Source: Syntrophomonadaceae bacterium (GTDB lineage Bacteria; Bacillota; Syntrophomonadia; Syntrophomonadales; DTU052). Taken from it: a DNA stretch of 46,224 bases. The notes beneath the pieces are model-generated. The model was not told where the DNA came from and did not search any database. It saw only the letters and a list, made by a program, of their open reading frames with translations. A program made the position numbers and the translations under genes. Numbering within the stretch: the stretch's first letter is position 1; each line of letters opens with the position of its first letter. Positions 9,242 to 17,111 of this stretch are shown piece by piece. Location of the stretch: the NCBI GenBank assembly GCA_012729505.1, contig JAAYDA010000046.1:79384-125607 (forward strand). The letters are read 5' to 3'.

Positions 9242-10531
9242 CTAAATGGTTTCCAGCCTGAAGCCGTATGACTCCACCTCAGACCGCTGATAAATGTTTT
9301 TGGTGTCAACGATAAACGGCTGTGGCCCCAACAGGCTCTTCTTGAAAAGAGGCAGGTTATGGTAATCCACATCCTTCTGCAGTGCCAGAACCAGGATGCC
9401 GTGAGAGCCTTTCGCCGCCTCTTCCAGCGAATCAACTTTATACGGGTAACGGGAAGGAACTGCCGGGTCAAAAGCTTTCACCTGGCAACCCGCCTTCAGC
9501 AGATGATGGATAACATCATGAGCCGGACTTATTCTGTCATCATTGGAATAATCTTTCATAGCCAGTCCTAAAACCCCTACACAAGCCTGATCAGCAGGTA
9601 CCGGCAGGTTATTCAAAGCCATTTCAGCCACCAACCGGGGAATACCGTCGTTGGTCTGGCGGGCTAAGGTCAGCAGAGGCAGGTCAATTCCCATTTCTTC
9701 GGCTTTCGGCAACAGATAGTAGAGAGCATTGGGCAGACAGTACCCTCCTACACCTGGGCCCGGTGTCAAAAGGTTGACCCGCAGATGGGTGTTGGCCACC
9801 CGGATCACTTCAAATATGTCGATTCCCAGGGCCCGGGCAAACCGGGCGAACTCTTGGCTCATGGCAATATTCACATCCCGGGAGATGTTTTCCATCACCT
9901 TGGCCGCTTCCACCACTTCAAACTGATTGCTTTTGACGATCTCCGCTTTGGTAACAATACTGATAAGAGCATGGGCCTTTTCCAGGCTGGGTTCGTTTAA
10001 GCCGCTTACTGCCGCCGGCATATTCTCGAATTCGTGAAAGGCTCTTCCTTCAGCGATTCTTTCGGAGGAATATCCCAGGAAGAAATCTTCGCCTGCCTTC
10101 ATTCCTGATTCTTCAAGAATGGGCAGAATTACCCGGCGAGTCGTTCCGGGGATCAGAGTGCTGCGAATGAGAACCAGATCCCCCGGCTTTAATCCCTGGG
10201 CTATAGAACGGCAAACGGTGGTGACCGGAGACAGATCGTACTGGCCTTCATCCACCGGAGCACCTACGGTTACTATGATACTGGTGCATTTTTCCATCGC
10301 TTCAGTGCAATCAAGGGTGGCTTTAAAATGCCCGGAAGCTAATTGCTCTCCCAGTATTTCCTGGATACTCCGACTCTGGTATGATTCCAGGTGATGAGTA
10401 ATCCCGTTATTCAAATCCTCCACCAAGGAAGGGTCCACATCGATGCCAATTACCTGGCAGTCCCGCATGGCAAAGCTCAGAGCCAGCGGAAGACCGACAA
10501 AACCAAGTCCAAAAACAGCTACTTTTTCCAT
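9242..10531 (-). CDS. Nucleotide-sugar 6-dehydrogenase (UDP-Glc/GDP-Man dehydrogenase family)
   Basis: A 429-aa NAD-dependent dehydrogenase that oxidises C6 of a UDP-sugar to the uronic acid. The N-terminal Rossmann motif is VAVFGLGFVGLPLALSF, and the catalytic cysteine is Cys265 in GPGVGGYCLPN. The central helix (SRDVNIAMSQEFA) and the C-terminal UDP-binding domain are present. The ATG at 10531 is chosen because GGGAGAGG lies just upstream; the longer frame to 10609 has none. The family includes UDP-Glc, UDP-GlcNAc and UDP-ManNAc dehydrogenases, and the substrate is not clear. A second, only distantly similar member lies at 21.0 kb. Confidence 0.85.
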   Translation of the reverse strand: MEKVAVFGLGFVGLPLALSFAMRDCQVIGIDVDPSLVEDLNNGITHHLESYQSRSIQEILGEQLASGHFKATLDCTEAMEKCTSIIVTVGAPVDEGQYDLSPVTTVCRSIAQGLKPGDLVLIRSTLIPGTTRRVILPILEESGMKAGEDFFLGYSSERIAEGRAFHEFENMPAAVSGLNEPSLEKAHALISIVTKAEIVKSNQFEVVEAAKVMENISRDVNIAMSQEFARFARALGIDIFEVIRVANTHLRVNLLTPGPGVGGYCLPNALYYLLPKAEEMGIDLPLLTLARQTNDGIPRLVAEMALNNLPVPADQACVGVLGLAMKDYSNDDRISPAHDVIHHLLKAGCQVKAFDPAVPSRYPYKVDSLEEAAKGSHGILVLALQKDVDYHNLPLFKKSLLGPQPFIVDTKNIYQRSEVESYGFRLETI

Positions 10532-10628
10532 AACTAGTCCTCTCCCTTGTGAAATATATAACTCCCTGTATATCGCGATTATCATAACAAGCGGAAGCAT
10601 TTTCGTCAATCAGGATGCCGGAAATTGG

Positions 10629-11783
10629 TTATAAATGATTGGCTATTTTGTCCATCATAAAAGATACCCGACTTTCCCAAGAATTCTCCTGGGCCCTGAC
10701 CAGGCGGCGGTATTTTTTATCAGGCGAATCGTCCAGAGCGTCGTCGATGGCCTTCAAAAATCCTTCCCGGCCTTCACCAAATTGGACTACATCGGAGAAT
10801 TCCATAATTTCTGGCATGGGCACCGAGGCAATAGGCCGGCCGGAGGCCAGATATTCATAGAATTTCAACGGGCTGACAGTAGCTGTTAAGGCACTCATTC
10901 GAAACGGGTTAAGGCAAACATCAAAGCCTTTAAGAAAACGGGGGAGATATTTGCGGTCTTGGTGGCCGAGAAATACCACGTTAGGAAGCCGCTCCAAGGG
11001 GGAAATATCCACTTCAACACCTACCGGTCCTATCATCAGCAGGGTACAATCCGGGCGGCTTTCGGCCACATACCGGAGGAGATCAAGATCAACCCATTCC
11101 TTGATAGCTCCGATAAAACCCAGGACGGGGCCGGGCAGATCCCGTACCTCCGGGGCAATTGGCACCAAAGGATTATCTGCCTGCATAAAATGATCCACAT
11201 CGGCGGCATTAGGTGAAAGATGAATCTCGCGGCTGAAGGGTGCTTTGTCTTGATAAAGTCCGCGGGCGGTGACAAAGACCAGATCGGCTTTGGTCAGGAG
11301 CTCCTTTTCCATGGCTCTTACCGCTTGAGGATTAAAGCCTTTATATTCGGAGTGTTCGTCCACACAATCATATACCACCAGCTTTTCCCCTAATTTACCG
11401 ATCAGAGGTGCCGATGTGTGCAGATAAGTCCACAGAATAGGATCCTTCATGTCCAGGGTTCTCATAGCCTTGATGATTGAAGAGGTCAAGACCGATTGGA
11501 TTACCCGGTTCATCACCGGAAATATATTCCCAAACGGGGGCATGACTGGAGGTGAAAGCAGAAATATGTTGTCATTCAGCTGCCGGACGCCTTCTCTCCA
11601 GGTTTTCCATTTCTCTATCCGGGCTGGATCCTTAAGAGGAGAGAGCCAGGAAATCGGAGGTTCAACATATAAAATCCGGTTAGAGGCAGGCAGCCGGGAC
11701 ATTACCTGCTGTTTGCGAGTCCACAGCGGCTCCCAGTCCACCGATGAAACACAGATTATATTTTCATTTTGAAGCTCTTTCAC
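10629..11783 (-). CDS. Glycosyltransferase, GT4-like
   Basis: About 384 aa with a GT-B fold. The N-terminal acceptor domain starts with IICVSSVDWEPLWTRKQQV, and the C-terminal donor domain has FYEYLASGRPIASVPMPE, resembling TuaH-type teichuronic acid transferases. The GTG at 11783 is preferred because AAAGGA lies 6 bp upstream. The longer frame to 11825 would translate part of the hairpin repeat and is unlikely. Donor and linkage are unknown. It lies between the dehydrogenase and another glycosyltransferase in the minus-strand operon. Confidence 0.82.
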   Translation of the reverse strand: MKELQNENIICVSSVDWEPLWTRKQQVMSRLPASNRILYVEPPISWLSPLKDPARIEKWKTWREGVRQLNDNIFLLSPPVMPPFGNIFPVMNRVIQSVLTSSIIKAMRTLDMKDPILWTYLHTSAPLIGKLGEKLVVYDCVDEHSEYKGFNPQAVRAMEKELLTKADLVFVTARGLYQDKAPFSREIHLSPNAADVDHFMQADNPLVPIAPEVRDLPGPVLGFIGAIKEWVDLDLLRYVAESRPDCTLLMIGPVGVEVDISPLERLPNVVFLGHQDRKYLPRFLKGFDVCLNPFRMSALTATVSPLKFYEYLASGRPIASVPMPEIMEFSDVVQFGEGREGFLKAIDDALDDSPDKKYRRLVRAQENSWESRVSFMMDKIANHL

Positions 11784-11796
11784 GTTATATCCTTTC

Positions 11797-11887
11797 AGGA
11801 GTGAGGGGTAAGGAGTGAGGTGCAAGGTGAAAGTATAAAACGTCCCCTTTCTCCTAACCCCTCACTCCTCTCACCTCACGCCTTACT
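11797..11887 (-). repeat. GTGAGGCG-family hairpin repeat, copy 1
   Basis: Read on the minus strand, a purine arm (GAGTAAGGCGTGAGGTGAG and on) is followed by a T-rich loop and a complementary pyrimidine arm ending just before the ribosome binding site of the next gene. The arm contains the stop codon of the upstream glycosyltransferase (TGA at 11876-11878). Orientation relative to the genes is the same as in the other copies. Confidence 0.8.
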
Positions 11888-13000
11888 CTTCACGATCTTC
11901 GCATATACGGCTTCGGTGCGGCGGACCATATTTTCCATGGTAAATTCCAGGGCCTGTTGCTGTCCGTTGGTGATCAGCTGCCGCTGCAGAGCCGGGGTGT
12001 CCAGAAGCCAGGTGATGGCAGTGGCCAAAGCCTGGCTGTCGCCGGGCGTCACCAGAAGACCGCTGTCTCCGTCCCGGATGACCTCCGGTATTCCACCGAC
12101 TTCGGTGGCTACCACCGGAACACCGCAGTACATGGCCTCCAACAGGACCAGTCCCATACCTTCCATGAGAGAGGGGAGACACAACATTTCCATAATAGGA
12201 TATAGTTCACTTATGCGAGGATAGAATCCGGTCATGATCACATGGTTTTCCAGGTTAAGTTCTTTAATGGCTTTTTCGATGTTATTACGTTCCGGACCTT
12301 CGCCTACCAGAAGAAAAACCGCGTCGGGATGGTGGCGAATGATCATAGTGGCGGCCCGCAGCAAATAGATATGCCCTTTGACCAGATGCAGACGGCCTAC
12401 CACAGCGATTACCCGCCGAGACGGTCCTATTCCCAGGCTGTTTCTGACTTCCTCCTGTTTCTTTTCGGGCTCTAACCGGGCCACATCCAGTCCGTTATAG
12501 ATTACCTTAATTCGCTCCGACGGTACTCCCATGGAAATCAGATCCTGTCTGACTGCTCCGGAAATGGCAATAAACTGCTGGGTGTGGGAATTGGTCAGAC
12601 GGGTAAGGAACCGGGCCATTATCGCTTCTCCCGAGAAGGAGTAGTCATAGCGCAGCATACTGTGGGCAGTGGTCACGATGGGCACCTGCTCCCGGTTCCC
12701 GGCGATGCGGGCCACCAGGTTAGCGCGAACCCCGTGAGTGTGGATCACATCAATATTATTATCTCGGATCAAAGCCCGGATCGGGGCAATAGTACCCAGA
12801 TCCAGCTTGTGCCGCATAATTATTTCGTGAGTAGTGATTCCCTCTTTCCGGACCAGGTCCGCAAAAGGACCTCGACACAAGCAGAGGAGCTCGGGAGTAA
12901 ATCCTTCCCGATTCATGAGGCGCATGAGAGCCAGCAGGTGCTGTTCAGCCCCGCCAATCTCACCGCCGCCAATTACCTGCAAAACCTTAGTCTTTTTCAT
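11876..13000 (-). CDS. Glycosyltransferase family 4
   Basis: A 374-aa retaining GT-B transferase. The N-terminal glycine-rich loop is VIGGGEIGGAEQHLLAL; the donor-binding part has LVGEGPERNNIEKA, then PSLMEGMGLVLLEAMYCG with the conserved ExFGxxxxE-type glutamates, and VATEVGGIPEVI. The start is ATG and overlaps the end of the upstream membrane protein gene by 14 bp, so translation is probably coupled. The last codons (KSKA-stop) lie inside hairpin repeat copy 1. It likely adds one sugar to the polymer made by this operon. Confidence 0.9.
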   Translation of the reverse strand: MKKTKVLQVIGGGEIGGAEQHLLALMRLMNREGFTPELLCLCRGPFADLVRKEGITTHEIIMRHKLDLGTIAPIRALIRDNNIDVIHTHGVRANLVARIAGNREQVPIVTTAHSMLRYDYSFSGEAIMARFLTRLTNSHTQQFIAISGAVRQDLISMGVPSERIKVIYNGLDVARLEPEKKQEEVRNSLGIGPSRRVIAVVGRLHLVKGHIYLLRAATMIIRHHPDAVFLLVGEGPERNNIEKAIKELNLENHVIMTGFYPRISELYPIMEMLCLPSLMEGMGLVLLEAMYCGVPVVATEVGGIPEVIRDGDSGLLVTPGDSQALATAITWLLDTPALQRQLITNGQQQALEFTMENMVRRTEAVYAKIVKSKA

Positions 13001-14762
13001 ACTGCTCTCCAGAGCCAGCGGCTCCAGTTATTGCTCCCGGCAGGGCCACCAGCAGCCCCAGGAAAAACCAGAAGTAAGTGGCCATCATGGGAACCTCAAA
13101 TATATTTTCTACTCCATTGTGAGCTAAAATTCCTGCCAGTCCGGCCAGAACACCCAGGCCAAGAGTAACCGCCCGGGGATCGTTAGTCTCATCCAGACTG
13201 CCGCGGGCCAGACGCAGACCGCATATTACCAGGAGAAGGAAGGCCCCCAGACCTATCCAGCCCGCTTCCGCACCAGTCTTAAGATAGAAGTTGTCTGCGT
13301 AAAAAGAGTCCTCCGGATAGAAACGCGCCGCAACCGCTCCGCCAAACCGGCCTAATCCCAATCCGGCAGCAGGGGCGGTTTCCCAATGGGCTATAGTTTG
13401 AGTCCAGCGTCCGATGCGTCCGCCCCGCTCACTGGAAGCCATATATTCCGGAGTAGTCATATATGCTAATCGGTCAGCCACGGTAGGCATCAGCACCGGA
13501 GTCAATAAGGCCACCAGAATAAGGGCCCAGATTATCCGGCGATCCATCCACATCCCCATTAAAACCACGGCGAAGCCCAGGGCCAGCCAGGCCCCCCGCG
13601 AATAGGTAAACAACAGACAAGCCAGCATCACCAGGAAAACCCCGGCATAGATCAGCTTCTGCCAATAATTTCTGGTGCTCAGCAGACTTCCCAGAGATAT
13701 GGGGATAGACAACACCAGAAGCCCTCCCAGAACATTGGGGCTGCCGATAATAGAAAACACTCGGGTGGTTATACTGGTTTCCACCTTGCTGTCCGTCCAG
13801 GAGGCAGGAATGGCCACACCTACATAATACTGATATATCCCGTAAAGGGCCACCACAAAAACCACCAGGAGAAACAGATCACACAGCCATTTAAACTGAG
13901 ATTTGCTGAACAGAAGGTTGGCCGCCAGGAAAAACCACAAAACATATTGGAGATAGACCCGCAGCCCCTCCAGAGCGGCGGCTGATTCCGCGGATTCCAG
14001 GAAAAACAGGAAAAGAAAGACACACAAATAAAGGATAAAGGGTATCAGAAACCGGGTTCCCTGAGGAGACAGCTTTTGAAAACCGGTTCGAATCAACAGG
14101 ATCGCAGCTATAGCCAAGAAAAGAAGCTCATCCCATATTCCAGTCAGGAAGGGATATGGGGAATAGGAACGCAAAATCCAGTCTATCAGCACATACGCCA
14201 CTACCAGGACCAGGCTGTATTCCATACCAAAGCCCTGCTGTTTATCCGGCGTTCCATAACCATTCCACCAGGTGCAGACTTTTCCGGCCCAGCTATTGTT
14301 CCACCATTCCCGGGTGGGGTTTGCGACGGCCAGAATCAGTCCCATGCCCATGATCAGAAGCTTGAGAACCACTGAAACTCCCGAATCTGTTCCTGTTGTC
14401 AGATCGGCGGCCAGAATCAGCGATGTTATCAGGCCCAGGCCCGCCAAGGGACGGGAAAGGAAAACACTTCCCGAAATCACAGGTTTGATACCGTCACCCA
14501 GCCACCATAAAAACCGGAGAAGCTTGCTCCATAAAAGCTTTCCTCCCGATACCACTAGCCCATCTGCCGATAGAGACCGATATAAGCCCGGTACCAGCCA
14601 GCCCAGGAAAAAACTGCCCCGCAGGATTTCCAGCACCATAAGACCCAACTGCTGCAACCCTCTTATTATTATGGAATTTTCCAGAAGACCGGATCCTAAA
14701 CGAATCCGGAAAAGCCAGCCCAGGAAAAAGCTGTCTTTCAGCCATCCAGATAATTGAGACAT
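12987..14762 (-). CDS. O-antigen ligase/polymerase family membrane protein
   Basis: A 591-aa protein with about 12 hydrophobic segments and the Wzy_C-type region, including TYSRGAWLALGFAVVLMGMW and a large outer loop before it (about residues 300-420). This family polymerises or ligates lipid-linked glycans on the outer face of the membrane. The first 130 residues are an unusual extension with two copies of SFFLGWL (near residues 11 and 50) and a looser third. The ATG follows the DUF4330 stop directly (TAG-ATG), so the genes are translationally linked. No WaaL-specific feature is visible; polymerase is equally possible. Confidence 0.8.
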   Translation of the reverse strand: MSQLSGWLKDSFFLGWLFRIRLGSGLLENSIIIRGLQQLGLMVLEILRGSFFLGWLVPGLYRSLSADGLVVSGGKLLWSKLLRFLWWLGDGIKPVISGSVFLSRPLAGLGLITSLILAADLTTGTDSGVSVVLKLLIMGMGLILAVANPTREWWNNSWAGKVCTWWNGYGTPDKQQGFGMEYSLVLVVAYVLIDWILRSYSPYPFLTGIWDELLFLAIAAILLIRTGFQKLSPQGTRFLIPFILYLCVFLFLFFLESAESAAALEGLRVYLQYVLWFFLAANLLFSKSQFKWLCDLFLLVVFVVALYGIYQYYVGVAIPASWTDSKVETSITTRVFSIIGSPNVLGGLLVLSIPISLGSLLSTRNYWQKLIYAGVFLVMLACLLFTYSRGAWLALGFAVVLMGMWMDRRIIWALILVALLTPVLMPTVADRLAYMTTPEYMASSERGGRIGRWTQTIAHWETAPAAGLGLGRFGGAVAARFYPEDSFYADNFYLKTGAEAGWIGLGAFLLLVICGLRLARGSLDETNDPRAVTLGLGVLAGLAGILAHNGVENIFEVPMMATYFWFFLGLLVALPGAITGAAGSGEQYEKD

Positions 14763-15242
14763 CTATTTCACTTCCACATCCAGAATAACCGCTTTAAGCT
14801 CATATGTGTCGGTCTTGACATAATAATCGTCCTTGCCGGCTCTGACTTTTTGGCCTCCCAGCATTATCTCAACATTACTGACCGCGGTAGTTTCACCTTC
14901 GATGACCAGGAAAATATCCTTGCGAAAGGGATTCTGGGTTAGCTGCATACTGCCGTCCGGCCAGCTTAATGTGGTATTGGCCGGCTGTACATCTACTTCC
15001 TTTATATATACCGGTACCAGCTGATTGTTGGCTACCAATTGATCTCCAACCTGAACATTTTCGGTTATGTCCGGGTAAACCCATGGACACACAACCTTGA
15101 TCTGTACGGTTTTAGTGTTCACAGCCGCCGTTGGTCCTTGCCCCCGGTAAAACACCCCGACGATAACTAAGATCACTGCCAAAACAATAGCCAGATCAAT
15201 GATACTAACTTTGCCCCACAATTTGCCTTGCTTGTCTATCAT
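14763..15242 (-). CDS. DUF4330-type membrane-anchored protein
   Basis: A 159-aa protein with a short cytoplasmic start (MIDKQGKLWGKVSIIDLAI), one membrane segment (about residues 13-33) and an extracytoplasmic beta-rich domain with VQIKVVCPWVYPDI and VQVGDQLVANNQLV. This matches the DUF4330 family, often found beside O-antigen polymerase-type genes in Firmicutes and cyanobacteria. Its role is unknown; a partner or chain-length function is a guess. GGAGGG before the ATG supports the start. It is the first gene of the minus-strand operon. Confidence 0.75.
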   Translation of the reverse strand: MIDKQGKLWGKVSIIDLAIVLAVILVIVGVFYRGQGPTAAVNTKTVQIKVVCPWVYPDITENVQVGDQLVANNQLVPVYIKEVDVQPANTTLSWPDGSMQLTQNPFRKDIFLVIEGETTAVSNVEIMLGGQKVRAGKDDYYVKTDTYELKAVILDVEVK

Positions 15243-15337
15243 GGAATCCCTCCATAAATCGTATTTCTCTTACCTGGAGACGTTTGGCGCTAATCACCGC
15301 CCCCTTAACAATAAACCGAATTTACCCGATGACTAAT

Positions 15338-15447
15338 CTGCCCTAAGCCCGCCGCCTCTATAGGCGGCGGGTGCCCAAGGGCAGTTAAGCCCCTGGATCC
15401 GTGCGACTAAGATTCAGATGGAGTCAAAACTCTACCTGAATCAAGTC
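15338..15447. other. Structured intergenic element with two strong hairpins
   Basis: The 484-bp gap 15243-15726 has no gene. It holds a double stem: outer CTGCCCT (15338-15344) / AGGGCAG (15378-15384) around a 10-bp GC stem CCCGCCGCCT / AGGCGGCGGG (15348-15357, 15362-15371). A second hairpin, GACT-GATTCAG / CTGAATC-AGTC, is at 15405-15447. Read on the minus strand it would be the leader of the DUF4330 operon. The GC stem also resembles right-end hairpins of IS200/IS605-type elements, but no transposase or tnpB is present. Class unknown. Confidence 0.6.
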
Positions 15448-15665
15448 TTACTTTAATCAATTACCAACTTTATCACTAAGTATAGCAGAAACCGGAGAAG
15501 GCAGGCACTACTTCAAAAATTAACCGGAGTGGTCAGGTGTGAAAGACCGAGGCAAAATTCTCCTGATTGATAAATAGTTTTCGCAATATCTGTCGGAATT
15601 ACCAGAATAACTAGCAGGTTTCGGAGGTGGGCGTGTAGAAGGACAGATTAACCATAATTAGTTGA

Positions 15666-15695
15666 TAGACAGGCTAATCAGCCTGGTGATAAAAT
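15666..15695 (+). promoter_or_regulatory. Probable sigma-A promoter of the TagO/WecA gene
   Basis: TAGACA (15666-15671) and TAAAAT (15690-15695) are 18 bp apart, and a TG at 15687-15688 makes an extended -10. The start of transcription would be near 15702, leaving a short leader with the GAGGGAG ribosome binding site. Confidence 0.5.
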
Positions 15696-15726
15696 TTGTC
15701 TAGTCCAGGGGAGAGGGAGAAATATT

Positions 15727-16797
15727 GTGGACAGCTCATTAAAAATATTTGTATTTGGTGTAATAATTGCATTTGCTGTTGCGTATTTGATTATGCCACT
15801 AGTGTCCAGGCTGGCTTTTCACATAGGTGCGGTAGATCAGCCTGATGCTCGTAAGGTTCATGACCGGCCTATGCCGCGTCTGGGCGGATTAGGAATCTTC
15901 GTCGCCTTTGTCCTGGCGATTCTGGTGACTATGGATATAGACCGATCTCTGACCGGTATTTTATTGGGAGGATCACTGATTTTTCTGGTAGGAGTCCTGG
16001 ATGATGTTTATGATCTGAGCCCCTGGACTAAATTGGCGGCCCAGATAATAGGGGCCTTGATTGCCGTATATTTTGGAGTCCGGGTCCAGGTAATGACAAA
16101 TCCCTTCGATGGGATGCTGCAGTTGGGCGCCATGAGTATTCCACTAACTATTTTGTGGATAATTGGGGTGACAAATGCGGTGAATCTCATTGACGGCCTG
16201 GATGGCCTGGCGGCGGGAGTCTGTGTTATCGCCGCTATAACAGTAGGTATTGTGGCCTGGCAGGGCCAGCAGACGGCAGTAGCTTTTGCTTGTATGCTGC
16301 TGGCGGCGGCCATCAGCGGCTTTTTGCCCCACAATTTTCATCCGGCCCGGATATTTATGGGAGACTCAGGCTCAATGTTCCTGGGATTTGTCTTATCTTG
16401 TCTGTCCATATCCGGACTGGCTAAAGGAGCGACACTGATATCATTATTTGTCCCGGTATTGATTTTGGGCATTCCTGTTTTTGACACCCTGTTTGCCATT
16501 GTGCGGCGGGTAAATAATCAGGCTCCCATATTTAGCCCCGATAAAGCCCACCTCCATCATCGTTTGATGGATATGGGCCTCAGCCATCAGGGCAGTGTCC
16601 TGGCAATATATGCGATAAGTGCCATGTTGGGCGGAGCGGCGGTAATCATGACCAATGTCACCAGCCCTAAAGCGATAATGATCCTGGGATTGGTGATGGT
16701 GTTGATGGTAATTGGCGCCAGCCGGATTGGGATAGTCAGCGGAAAGACCACTAAGGCTTCTGGTAGTAAGGCGGGAGGCGTGAGGCGTGAAGCGTGA
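15727..16797 (+). CDS. Undecaprenyl-phosphate sugar-1-phosphate transferase (TagO/WecA/MraY family)
   Basis: A 356-aa polytopic enzyme that starts polymer assembly by moving a HexNAc-1-P from its UDP form to undecaprenyl phosphate. Family motifs are all visible: GAVDQPDARKVHDRPMPRLGG near the start, DDVYDL, NAVNLIDGLDGLAAG, FMGDSGSMF and the C-terminal HLHHRL. These fit the TagO/WecA branch better than MraY. The start is GTG with GAGGGAG upstream. The last eight or so residues (KAGGVRREA) and the stop codon are encoded by the hairpin repeat, so the C-terminus was probably altered by repeat insertion. Confidence 0.9.
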   Translation: MDSSLKIFVFGVIIAFAVAYLIMPLVSRLAFHIGAVDQPDARKVHDRPMPRLGGLGIFVAFVLAILVTMDIDRSLTGILLGGSLIFLVGVLDDVYDLSPWTKLAAQIIGALIAVYFGVRVQVMTNPFDGMLQLGAMSIPLTILWIIGVTNAVNLIDGLDGLAAGVCVIAAITVGIVAWQGQQTAVAFACMLLAAAISGFLPHNFHPARIFMGDSGSMFLGFVLSCLSISGLAKGATLISLFVPVLILGIPVFDTLFAIVRRVNNQAPIFSPDKAHLHHRLMDMGLSHQGSVLAIYAISAMLGGAAVIMTNVTSPKAIMILGLVMVLMVIGASRIGIVSGKTTKASGSKAGGVRREA

Positions 16798-16810
16798 GGC
16801 GTTAGGAGTT

Positions 16811-16885
16811 AGGCAGGCGGAAGCCAAATCTCACTTAAGAGATTTGTGCTTCCCGCTTGGTTCAGCGTGGAACGCTGAACTTCCT
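16811..16885 (+). repeat. 75-bp double-hairpin element, copy A
   Basis: Stem 1 pairs GCGGAAGC and AAATCTC with GAGATTT and GCTTCCCGC around ACTTAA. Stem 2 is GTTCAGCG / CGCTGAAC with loop TGGAA (16860-16880). A second copy at 22892-22966 is nearly identical, but stem 2 there reads GTTCGACG / CGTCGAAC: two base pairs changed on both sides, keeping the stem. Confidence 0.85.
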
Positions 16886-16915
16886 TTGGTGACACGGGAG
16901 AAACGGGGAAACGAA

Positions 16916-16954
16916 AACGCAGATGAACACAGATTATTATGATGAACGCAGATA
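16916..16954 (+). repeat. Short CGCAGATGAACAC tandem tract
   Basis: AACGCAGATGAACACAGATT is followed by a second, similar unit (GATGAACGCAGATAG). This kind of tract is a common intergenic repeat in anaerobic bacteria. A shorter piece (AACGCAGATGGGAAC) appears near 22855, beside the other nested element. Confidence 0.55.
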
Positions 16955-17027
16955 GAATAAGGGAGAGGTGAGAAGAGTAAGTGGAATTTATTTCATCTCA
17001 CTCCTGACGCCTCACACCTGACGCTAA

Positions 17028-17036
17028 TGGTATAAT
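17028..17036 (+). promoter_or_regulatory. Extended -10 promoter of the LCP gene
   Basis: TGGTATAAT is a perfect extended -10 directly after the pyrimidine arm of the repeat. No good -35 hexamer is seen at the right distance; the region that would hold it is the repeat itself. Transcription would start near 17043. Confidence 0.55.
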
Positions 17037-17111
17037 TAATCGTGTTAATACACAGTGAAATCACCTGGCTTATATATATTCTCAGCCGCAGGGCTATAAA
17101 GGGGAAGGGTT

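Larger units (their letters stand above)
16768..17026 (+). repeat. GTGAGGCG-family hairpin repeat, copy 2 (composite, split by nested elements)
   Basis: The purine arm starts inside the TagO/WecA 3' end (TAAGGCGGGAGGCG...) and runs to about 16810. It is interrupted by a 75-bp double hairpin and a CGCAGATGAACAC tract, resumes near 16960 (GGGAGAGGTGAGAAGAG), then has the loop AAGTGGAATTTATTT and the pyrimidine arm (CTCACTCCTGACGCCTCAC) to about 17026. This 314-bp gap before the LCP gene has no other content apart from the promoter at 17028. Confidence 0.8.

Noticed and set aside
12584-13168. 194-aa open frame on the plus strand
   Set aside because: It is antisense to the GT4 and ligase genes, with no domain or ribosome binding site.
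15338-15447. c-di-AMP (ydaO) riboswitch, 6S RNA or tmRNA
   Set aside because: The hairpin order and conserved loops of those RNAs are not present.
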